A stretch of 64,000 nt of DNA from Paenibacillus bovis (lineage in GTDB: Bacteria > Bacillota > Bacilli > Bacillales > Bacillaceae_C). The notes below the pieces were generated by a model. It worked only from the letters and a program-made list of their open reading frames with translations, was not told where the DNA came from and made no database searches. Below are positions 57,925-64,000 of this stretch, one piece after another (the stretch's first letter is position 1; each line of letters starts with the position of its first letter). The position numbers and the translations under genes were made by a program. The DNA lies in contig VEFU01000003.1 of NCBI GenBank assembly GCA_007679095.1, positions 1-64,000 on the forward strand, written 5' to 3'.

Positions 57925-58806
57925 TTACTTTTTAATTTGGCTCATTACTTCATCAGCGAAGTTCTCTTGGCGCTTTTCAATTCCTTCTCCAACTTCATAA
58001 CGTGTAAATCCTACTACTTCAGCACCACTTGCTTCAACAAATTGGCGAACTTTTTGATCTGGATTTTTAACGAAAGGTTGGTCTAATAAGCAAATTTCTT
58101 CGAAGAATTTTCTTAGACGACCTTCAACCATTTTCGCAACAATATTTTCTGGTTTACCTTCATTTAATGCTTGTTGAGTTAAGATTTGACGCTCATGTTC
58201 TGTTTCTTCCTCTGATACTTGATCACGAGAAACATATTTCGGGTTAATAGCAGCGATGTGCATTGCAACATCTTTTGCTATATTTTCATCTGTAGAGCCT
58301 TCAATTACTGTTAATACGGCGATACGACCACCCATATGTAAGTATTCGCCAAATGCACCATTATCAGATTTAGTTTTCACTTCAAAACGACGAAGTGTAA
58401 GTTTTTCACCGATTTTTGCAATAGCAGAATTAATAAATTCATTTACTGTTTGTCCATTTGTCATTGTTTGTTCTAATGCTTCTTCTACTGATGCTGGTTT
58501 GTTTGTAATCAAATGCTCAGCAATTTCAGAAACTAAGTTTTGGAAGTTTTCATTCTTAGCAACAAAATCTGTTTCAGCATTTACTTCTAAGATTACTGCA
58601 TCATTACCTTTACTTAAAATGTGTGTAATACCTTCTGCAGCAACACGATCTGCTTTCTTAGCAGCGGAAGCAATACCTTTTTCACGTAGGAAATCAATTG
58701 CTTTTTCCATATCTCCATTTGTCTCTGTTAATGCTTTTTTACAATCCATCATGCCTGCGCCTGTTTTTTCACGCAACTCTTTAACCATTTGTGCTGTAAT
58801 TGCCAT
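57925..58806 (-). CDS. tsf: Elongation factor Ts
   Basis: EF-Ts recycles EF-Tu. The 293-aa protein has [20 protein letters not shown] at the N-terminus and [14 protein letters not shown] (about residues 75-90). The start ATG follows AAGGAGG. It lies after rpsB behind a terminator that must be partial, or it may have its own promoter. Confidence 0.98.
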   Translation of the reverse strand: MAITAQMVKELREKTGAGMMDCKKALTETNGDMEKAIDFLREKGIASAAKKADRVAAEGITHILSKGNDAVILEVNAETDFVAKNENFQNLVSEIAEHLITNKPASVEEALEQTMTNGQTVNEFINSAIAKIGEKLTLRRFEVKTKSDNGAFGEYLHMGGRIAVLTVIEGSTDENIAKDVAMHIAAINPKYVSRDQVSEEETEHERQILTQQALNEGKPENIVAKMVEGRLRKFFEEICLLDQPFVKNPDQKVRQFVEASGAEVVGFTRYEVGEGIEKRQENFADEVMSQIKK

Positions 58807-58851
58807 TTGCTATGTCCTCCTTATGTTCACATCTAGTAAATGATTGTTAAA

Positions 58852-58888
58852 AAAAGGTGATAAGTGTAAATCACTCTTATCACCTTTT
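58852..58888 (-). terminator. Terminator/attenuator between rpsB and tsf
   Basis: AAAAGGTGATAAG and its complement form a 13-bp stem with a run of Ts after it on the minus strand. It probably adjusts the S2 to EF-Ts ratio. Confidence 0.85.
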
Positions 58889-58909
58889 ATCGAATTGATA
58901 CAGATTTGC

Positions 58910-59638
58910 TTATGCGTTAGCTGTTTCAGCAGTTTCAGCTGCTTCTTCTGCTTCCTCTTCTTGTTTTACTTCCATTAATGCGTCAGCCATTTTAGCAGTT
59001 AATAATTTAACAGCTCTAATTGCATCGTCATTTGCTGGAATAACATAATCAATTTCATCTGGATCACAGTTAGTATCAACGATACCGACGATAGGAATAT
59101 TTAATTTGCGAGCTTCAGCAACAGCAATTCTTTCTTTACGAGGGTCAATGATAAACATTGCATCTGGTAGACCCTTCATATCTTTAATACCACCTAAGAA
59201 TTTAACAAGTTTGTCATGTTCTTTTTTCAACATAACTACTTCTTTCTTAGGAAGTACGTCGAATGTGCCGTCTTCTTCCATTTTTTCTATTGCTTTTAAA
59301 CGATCAATACGTTTTTGAATAGTTTCAAAGTTAGTTAAAGTACCACCTAACCAACGATGGTTAACATAGTAATGACCTGCACGCTCTGCTTCTTCTTTAA
59401 CAGAATCTTGAGCTTGTTTTTTTGTACCTACGAAAAGAACTTTTCCGTTGTTTTCTCCAAGTTCTCTCATAAAGTTATAAGCTTCTTCAACCTTTTTAAC
59501 TGTTTTTTGAAGGTCGATGATGTAAATACCGTTACGCTCCGTGAAAATATATTTTTTCATTTTTGGATTCCAACGGCGTGTTTGGTGTCCGAAATGTACA
59601 CCAGCTTCAAGCAATTGCTTCATTGAAATTACTGACAT
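58910..59638 (-). CDS. rpsB: 30S ribosomal protein S2
   Basis: The 242-aa protein has [20 protein letters not shown] and FIDPRKE-type sequence ([16 protein letters not shown]), ending in an acidic Glu/Ala tail. Two copies of GGAGGATAAAA precede the start, the nearer one serving as ribosome binding site. It has its own SigmaA promoter. Confidence 0.98.
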   Translation of the reverse strand: MSVISMKQLLEAGVHFGHQTRRWNPKMKKYIFTERNGIYIIDLQKTVKKVEEAYNFMRELGENNGKVLFVGTKKQAQDSVKEEAERAGHYYVNHRWLGGTLTNFETIQKRIDRLKAIEKMEEDGTFDVLPKKEVVMLKKEHDKLVKFLGGIKDMKGLPDAMFIIDPRKERIAVAEARKLNIPIVGIVDTNCDPDEIDYVIPANDDAIRAVKLLTAKMADALMEVKQEEEAEEAAETAETANA

Positions 59639-59642
59639 AGTG

Positions 59643-59669
59643 TTTTATCCTCCTTGGTTTTTATCCTCC
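59643..59669 (-). repeat. Duplicated ribosome-binding-site block in the rpsB leader
   Basis: GGAGGATAAAA occurs twice, at 59643-59653 and 59659-59669. The first is correctly placed for the rpsB start; the second may be a standby site or a remnant of duplication. Confidence 0.6.
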
Positions 59670-59753
59670 GCTCCGCTCATATTTTGTACAAACTGTAATT
59701 AAACAGCACCTTGCACGAAAATCACGAAACGTGTGTAATTAACACCATCATTG

Positions 59754-59782
59754 AATATAGCATAAATCCAAACCTCTATCAA
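59754..59782 (-). promoter_or_regulatory. SigmaA promoter of rpsB
   Basis: TTGATA (59777-59782) and TATATT (59754-59759) on the minus strand are 17 bp apart, giving a leader of about 105 nt. The -35 abuts the end of the swrB-like gene. Confidence 0.75.
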
Positions 59783-59785
59783 GTA

Positions 59786-60340
59786 TTACTTCATATTTCG
59801 TCGAAATTTCAGTAATAACTCAATTTCTGTCTTTCCTTTACCAGTTATTTTGGCAATTTCTTCCGCATTATAACCAGACTCATGTAATGTGATGATTCTT
59901 TGTTCTGTTGATTCTTCTGGTTGTTCATCGATTTTTTCTTCAGTATCTTTCGGATCAATCACATTTTCGGTGTTTTTTTCTTTATTCTGATACTTTTGTG
60001 TTGCGAGCATTCGAGAATAAACTTCATTCGTAATAGCTTGCTCTTTATTAGACTGTGATGTAACGTCTGAATATGTAAAATTATTGGATTGTGGATTAGA
60101 TTCCGCTTCTGTTGTAATTTTATTAATTTTGTCTTGCATGTTATTTAATTTTGTCACAAACTGTTCATTTTCTTCTTTTAACTCTACTAAAAATGCAGCA
60201 AGCAATTCTTCGGATTCCTCTTGTATCTTCTTCAAGTTTTTCTCTGCCTCTATAAAACGATTTTGCCTTAAGTATAGAAGGATAATCGCTAATATAATAA
60301 AGACTATTATCAAGTATAAAAAAAATATTAGTATAGGCAT
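59786..60340 (-). CDS. swrB: SwrB-like membrane-anchored protein
   Basis: The 184-aa protein has one N-terminal membrane helix (about 3-24), a coiled coil (about 30-75), a polar linker (about 76-145) and a C-terminal helix-turn-helix-like end (GYNAEEIAKITGKGKTEIELLL). In B. subtilis SwrB (YlxL) sits here after sigD and promotes flagellar basal body maturation and swarming. Sequence identity is modest by eye, so position weighs heavily. Confidence 0.75.
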   Translation of the reverse strand: MPILIFFLYLIIVFIILAIILLYLRQNRFIEAEKNLKKIQEESEELLAAFLVELKEENEQFVTKLNNMQDKINKITTEAESNPQSNNFTYSDVTSQSNKEQAITNEVYSRMLATQKYQNKEKNTENVIDPKDTEEKIDEQPEESTEQRIITLHESGYNAEEIAKITGKGKTEIELLLKFRRNMK

Positions 60341-60351
60341 TTATATTATCC

Positions 60352-60663
60352 CTACCCACTATAATCAATTGATTTTCCTTTATAAGGATGGATTGGTTCT
60401 TGCATTTTCTGCTGTTGTTTCTTATTTTGATTCTGTTTTCCTTCGTACTGACTTGAAGCCTGATCATCATCCGTATGTTGCCAGAGCTTGTGCCCTTTTT
60501 CCATTTCGACAACAGATTGGCGATTTTGTGTATCCTTCCATTTCATATCATCGGTGGCATGATCGATTATTTGTTGCCCTCGTTGTTGTAATTGCTCTGA
60601 TATTTTTGCGGAATCAACCGATCTCGGGAGTGCTATCTGCATCTCAATAGATTTTAGACTCAC
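60352..60663 (-). CDS. Unknown 103-aa protein between sigD and swrB
   Basis: I do not recognise a named family. The start is GTG at 60663, 7 bases after GGAGG. The N-terminal half looks conserved and helical (MSLKSIEMQIALPRSVDSAK, EQLQQRGQQIIDHA), the rest is Gln/Lys/Asn-rich and probably disordered, with a short PIHPYKGKSIDYSG end. It lies 13 bp after sigD and 11 bp before the swrB-like gene, so it belongs to the fla/che operon. B. subtilis has no gene at this place as far as I recall. A role in flagellar assembly is inference. Confidence 0.75.
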   Translation of the reverse strand: MSLKSIEMQIALPRSVDSAKISEQLQQRGQQIIDHATDDMKWKDTQNRQSVVEMEKGHKLWQHTDDDQASSQYEGKQNQNKKQQQKMQEPIHPYKGKSIDYSG

Positions 60664-60676
60664 ATTATTTCCTCCA

Positions 60677-61438
60677 TTACTTTCTCTTCAGTAGAATCGC
60701 TCTTATTTTGACAAGTGCTTTTGAATGGATTTGTGAAATTCTTGATGTAGATAATTGCATGACTTCTCCAATTTCAGTTAATGTTAATTCTTCATTATAA
60801 AAGAGACTTAAGACTAACTGTTCTTTTTCATTTAATTCCTGTACTGCTTCAGCTAATTCTTGTAACCATTCACTCTTTATGATTTGTGCTTCTGGAGTGA
60901 AGGTATTTTCATCCTTCAATACAAAGAAGTGGCTATCTTCATCTTGGTCATTACTCTGCTCATCAATTGATAATATATTTGCAAAGAAATCCTCATTTAA
61001 TGTCTTACTTACTTCTTTTTCTGAAAAACCAGTTTCCTCTGCAATTTCAGCAGGAGTAGGGTATCTCATTAACAATTGTTCTAACTTATTTGTAACTTCG
61101 TCAATTTTCTTCACTTTTTCACGCGTATTTCTAGGAAGCCAATCCTCTTTTCTAAGTCCATCCATAATAGCACCTTTTATTCGAAAAGAAGCATAGGTGT
61201 CAAATTTTATATCACGTGAGTAATCATATTTATGTAATGCGTCTAATAATCCAACCATTCCTAAGCTTTTAATTTCTTCTCTACTGATATTGCGTGGAAG
61301 GCCAACTGATATGCGTTGTACATGAAATAACACTAATGGCATATATCTTTCTACCAAGAAATTTCCAGCATCAGCATCCCGTGAATGAACCCATCGTTCC
61401 CACTGTTTTTGCTCCTCTATCGGTGGTGAATTTGCCAT
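60677..61438 (-). CDS. sigD: RNA polymerase sigma factor SigD (FliA type)
   Basis: SigD directs transcription of flagellin, motor, chemotaxis and autolysin genes. The 253-aa protein has region 2 (GLLDALHKYDYSRDIKFDTY, FRIKGAIMDGLRKEDWLPR in the FliA style), region 3 (PTPAEIAEETG) and region 4 (LNEKEQLVLSLFYNEELTLT, STSRISQIHSKAL). The start ATG follows GGAGGAGG. Position after cheD is standard. Confidence 0.97.
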   Translation of the reverse strand: MANSPPIEEQKQWERWVHSRDADAGNFLVERYMPLVLFHVQRISVGLPRNISREEIKSLGMVGLLDALHKYDYSRDIKFDTYASFRIKGAIMDGLRKEDWLPRNTREKVKKIDEVTNKLEQLLMRYPTPAEIAEETGFSEKEVSKTLNEDFFANILSIDEQSNDQDEDSHFFVLKDENTFTPEAQIIKSEWLQELAEAVQELNEKEQLVLSLFYNEELTLTEIGEVMQLSTSRISQIHSKALVKIRAILLKRK

Positions 61439-61484
61439 TTAAATACCTCCTCCAGTGTAAAGCCCTTTTTGATCGAATGCTGTC

Positions 61485-61976
61485 TTAAATTTCTTTCGTT
61501 TCTTGATTCACTGTTTTTATTAGTAACATATTTGTTTCAGGATCAAATTCGATTGTTCTCCCACTATGTCCGCCAGTATCTTCTGCTACCAATTTTATCT
61601 TTAATGTTTGGAGCATCTCCTTGATCGCTTCTACATTTCGAGGGCCAATTCGCATTTGGTTACTTGTTGGGGTAAATTGAAACATCTGTGATCCACCTGC
61701 AATTTTGGCCTGAATACGATTTTGGGAAGCTCCAGCCAAGAGAAGCCCATCTAATAATGCTGTAATTGCTGTATCTGCAAACTTCGCTGGGTGAAACTGT
61801 TTATTTCTTGCTAAACTCGAATCTGGGAGCATTACATGTGCTAGACCAGCAACTTTCAATACATCATCATATAAAACTACTCCTACACAAGAACCAAGGC
61901 CAGAAGTTCTGACTTTAGTGGGGGAATGAACTATCTTCATGTCAGCAATACTGACTTTTTCAACCAAATTAATCAT
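61485..61976 (-). CDS. cheD: Chemoreceptor glutamine deamidase CheD
   Basis: CheD deamidates receptor Gln residues and binds CheC. The 163-aa protein has the catalytic Cys30 (GLGSCVGVVLYD) and His47 (AGLAHVMLPD), and GGSQMF plus GPRNVEAI downstream. It overlaps cheC by 4 bp. Confidence 0.97.
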   Translation of the reverse strand: MINLVEKVSIADMKIVHSPTKVRTSGLGSCVGVVLYDDVLKVAGLAHVMLPDSSLARNKQFHPAKFADTAITALLDGLLLAGASQNRIQAKIAGGSQMFQFTPTSNQMRIGPRNVEAIKEMLQTLKIKLVAEDTGGHSGRTIEFDPETNMLLIKTVNQETKEI

Positions 61977-62608
61977 ATTTCTACACCTAAGGAACGAAAG
62001 ATATGATCAAATGAATCTGGATCAGGAAGCAGGAAAAAATGCCCTTTTACCGTGTTACTCACTTCTTTTATTTCTTCTCTTAATGCTGTATCAATGACAA
62101 TGGCATAATCCTGCGTTTGAGATAATTCAATTATTCCAGAACTAATGATTGCACCTGCCATATCCACATTTAATGAAGGAATGGATGGCATAAGGTTTAA
62201 GCTTGTAAAGTCAGATAGTGCTGTTAAATAAGATCCAGCAAGTATATTACCTAACTCCTGCATAGAAGAAAGACCTATTTCTGAATATGGTGGATTCTCA
62301 AAAGAAAATGCAGTATCACCTGTTAATGTTTGAACATATTTTGTAGCTTGTTCTAATGGCAATACGACAAACATACTTCCAGATATATCACCTTCTACCC
62401 TTAAAAAGACAGCTGTTACAATATTTTCATATCCCCCAGCTAATTCAATCATTTCATCAAATGTAACAATCTTAACTGTTGGAACTTTCATATCAATAGG
62501 TTTCCCAATTAAATTTGAGAGTGCAGTAGCTGCATTTCCAGCACCTATATTACCTATTTCTTTCAAAACATCGATATGAAATTCTGTAATATTTGATTTA
62601 TTATCCAT
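61973..62608 (-). CDS. cheC: CheY-P phosphatase CheC
   Basis: The 211-aa protein has the two phosphatase motifs EIGNIGAGNAATALS and ELGNILAGSYLTALS, in a pseudo-symmetric arrangement. I choose ATG 62608, 9 bases after AAGGA; a TTG two codons upstream is too near that site. Its start lies within the last codons of cheW. Confidence 0.96.
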   Translation of the reverse strand: MDNKSNITEFHIDVLKEIGNIGAGNAATALSNLIGKPIDMKVPTVKIVTFDEMIELAGGYENIVTAVFLRVEGDISGSMFVVLPLEQATKYVQTLTGDTAFSFENPPYSEIGLSSMQELGNILAGSYLTALSDFTSLNLMPSIPSLNVDMAGAIISSGIIELSQTQDYAIVIDTALREEIKEVSNTVKGHFFLLPDPDSFDHIFRSLGVEI

Positions 62609-63068
62609 TCGCAATGTTCCTTGTTTCTAATGGAGTTATTATTTTATCCATATCCATGATAATTAAAAGACGCTTTTCTATATTAGCAACACCATTAATA
62701 TACTCGGATAAAGATTGTTCAACTGTATCTGGACATGGTCCTATTAAACTTGTAGGAATATCTAACACATCATTCGCCTTATCTACCATTAATCCGATTG
62801 TTATATTATCCTTAGATACAATAATAATACGAGTATTATTATCCTCTACTACATTTCCAAGATGAAATTGATTTTTTAAATCAATAATTGGAACTATCAT
62901 TCCCCGTAAATTGACTACTCCTTTTACATAGGATGGTACATTGGGGACTCTAGTAATTGGTAGCATTTTCTCAATAGCAATCACGTAGTCCACATCGATG
63001 GCATACTCTCTTTGTTCAAGATTAAATACAACAACTTTACGTTCAGAATTTTCTAATTCAGTGCTCAT
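62601..63068 (-). CDS. cheW: Chemotaxis coupling protein CheW
   Basis: CheW links receptors to CheA. The 155-aa protein has the SH3-like fold with VFNLEQREYAIDVDYVIAIE and GVVNLRGMIVPIIDLKNQF. I choose ATG 63068 (MSTELENSERK), 9 bases after AAGGA; the frame from 63077 starts on that site. It overlaps cheC by 8 bp. Confidence 0.96.
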   Translation of the reverse strand: MSTELENSERKVVVFNLEQREYAIDVDYVIAIEKMLPITRVPNVPSYVKGVVNLRGMIVPIIDLKNQFHLGNVVEDNNTRIIIVSKDNITIGLMVDKANDVLDIPTSLIGPCPDTVEQSLSEYINGVANIEKRLLIIMDMDKIITPLETRNIANG

Positions 63069-63087
63069 TTGTCCCATTCCTTATTCA

Positions 63088-64000
63088 TTATTTAATAAGT
63101 GCATTGCTATCAATAATTAGTGCTACCGAACCATCCCCAAGTATAGTTGCACCAGATATAGCAAACACATCTGTTAAGTAGTTTCCAAGCGACTTAAGAA
63201 CAATTTCTTGTTGACCTATGAAAGAGTCTACTACTAGAGCTGTCATTTTTTCTCCCTTACGAACGTAAACGATCGAATAAAATTCATCTTCTCTATCAGT
63301 TTCTATATTAAAAATAGAAGTTAGATATACAAGGGGTACTAATTTACCTCTTAAGTCAACTACATGTTGATTATGCGCAGTTAATATATCAGTTTTCTTA
63401 ATAATTGCAGTTTCCATTATAGATGATAATGGGATTGCGTATTTTTCGTGACCAACTTCTACTAGCATTGCAGAAATAATAGATAGAGTTAATGGCAATT
63501 GTATAGAGAATCTTGTTCCTTTACCAATGGCTGATTCAATAGAGATAGAACCACCAATTGAATTAATTGTTGACTTAACAACGTCGAGCCCAACTCCTCT
63601 ACCAGATACATCTGAAATTACTTCAGCAGTCGAGAATCCAGGTTCCATTATTAATGCAAAAGCCTCAGTATCACTTAAATTTGCGCCTTCACTTTGAGAA
63701 ATTATACCTTTTTCAATTGCCTTATTAATTATTTTACTCCGGTTAATTCCTGCTCCATCATCTTCGATGTCAATGAATACATGATTTCCACTATGGTAAG
63801 CTTGTAATACTACTTTTCCAACCTTAGATTTACCATTTTTCTCTCGATCAGAAGGATTTTCAATACCATGATCGATCGCATTTCTTAATAAATGGACAAT
63901 AGGATCCCCAATCTCATCAATTACTGTGCGATCAAGTTCGGTGTCTGCGCCTAAAATCTCAAGATCAATTTCTTTACCTAATTCTCTAGAGAGTTTCCGA
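63088..64000 (-). CDS. cheA: Chemotaxis histidine kinase CheA, C-terminal part, runs off the window
   Basis: The frame is open from the stop at 63088 to the window edge, about 304 codons. It contains the kinase N box (HLLRNAIDHGIENPSDRE), G1 (DIEDDGAGI), G2 (SGRGVGLDVVK) and the C-terminal CheW-like regulatory domain (about the last 140 residues). The phosphotransfer and dimerisation domains lie outside the window. An internal Met at 63648 is not the start. Confidence 0.96.
   Translation of the reverse strand, partial: RKLSRELGKEIDLEILGADTELDRTVIDEIGDPIVHLLRNAIDHGIENPSDREKNGKSKVGKVVLQAYHSGNHVFIDIEDDGAGINRSKIINKAIEKGIISQSEGANLSDTEAFALIMEPGFSTAEVISDVSGRGVGLDVVKSTINSIGGSISIESAIGKGTRFSIQLPLTLSIISAMLVEVGHEKYAIPLSSIMETAIIKKTDILTAHNQHVVDLRGKLVPLVYLTSIFNIETDREDEFYSIVYVRKGEKMTALVVDSFIGQQEIVLKSLGNYLTDVFAISGATILGDGSVALIIDSNALIK

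Noticed and set aside
1-64000. CRISPR array, prophage or toxin-antitoxin module
   Set aside because: No regularly spaced direct repeats, phage structural genes or recognisable toxin-antitoxin pairs were seen on either strand.

Overview
The window is about 64 kb of low-GC chromosome from a spore-forming, flagellated member of the Bacillaceae. Gene content and order match the Bacillus subtilis spoVS-to-cheA core block, and several proteins look like those of Oceanobacillus/Virgibacillus-type relatives; the genus is an inference. Every gene I accept lies on the minus strand, so transcription runs from high to low coordinates. The window opens inside a cheA that runs off the 64,000 edge and ends with an uncharacterised cluster at the low end.

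Reading in the direction of transcription: (1) 64.0-59.8 kb is the end of the fla/che operon: cheA (partial), cheW, cheC, cheD, sigD, an unknown 103-aa gene and a swrB-like gene. (2) 59.8-45.5 kb carries translation, envelope and replication genes: rpsB, tsf, pyrH, frr, uppS, cdsA, dxr, rasP, proS, polC. (3) 46.0-38.4 kb is the rimP-nusA-rnpM-rplGA-infB-ylxP-rbfA-truB-ribC-rpsO series. (4) 38.0-32.9 kb has pnp, ylxY, mlpA and ylmC/ymxH. (5) 32.7-27.8 kb is dpaA-dpaB-asd-dapG-dapA, which makes dihydrodipicolinate and converts it to dipicolinate for the spore core. (6) 27.6-22.2 kb has rnjB, tepA, ylzJ and spoIIIE. (7) 22.0-17.3 kb is a BMP-type nucleoside ABC importer. (8) 17.1-9.4 kb has ymfF, ymfH, ymfI, ymfJ, ymfK, rodZ, pgsA and cinA. 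(9) 9.4-7.0 kb, between cinA and recA, is the main accessory spot: an IS110-family element with a hairpin over its ribosome binding site and a structured non-coding tail, beside a GC-richer folded repeat. (10) 6.9-2.7 kb has recA (with promoter and LexA box), rny, ymdB and spoVS.

The least explained part is 0.1-2.5 kb. Four adjacent genes encode five copies of one roughly 45-residue helical module (pattern LE....A...I...G.P..IE.F.KLLIKKE..L..LLDEI). Two are almost nothing but the module. One joins it to a Cys/His-rich basic tail. One carries two copies around a proprotein-convertase P-domain, followed by a Cys-containing C-terminal domain. A SigmaK-like promoter precedes the set, with the same spacing as the one I see before dpaA. 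I infer a spore-surface or spore-appendage structural system; the sequence alone does not prove this.

Dispersed intergenic repeats occur at about 7.2, 9.1-9.4, 25.8 and 33.3 kb and share short core motifs. Most gene groups end in clear intrinsic terminators. I moved several start codons inward to the codon that follows a good Shine-Dalgarno sequence (recA, ymfK, tepA, asd, dpaA, ylxY, pnp, rpsO, rbfA, rplGA, rimP, polC, proS, uppS, pyrH, cheC, cheW).
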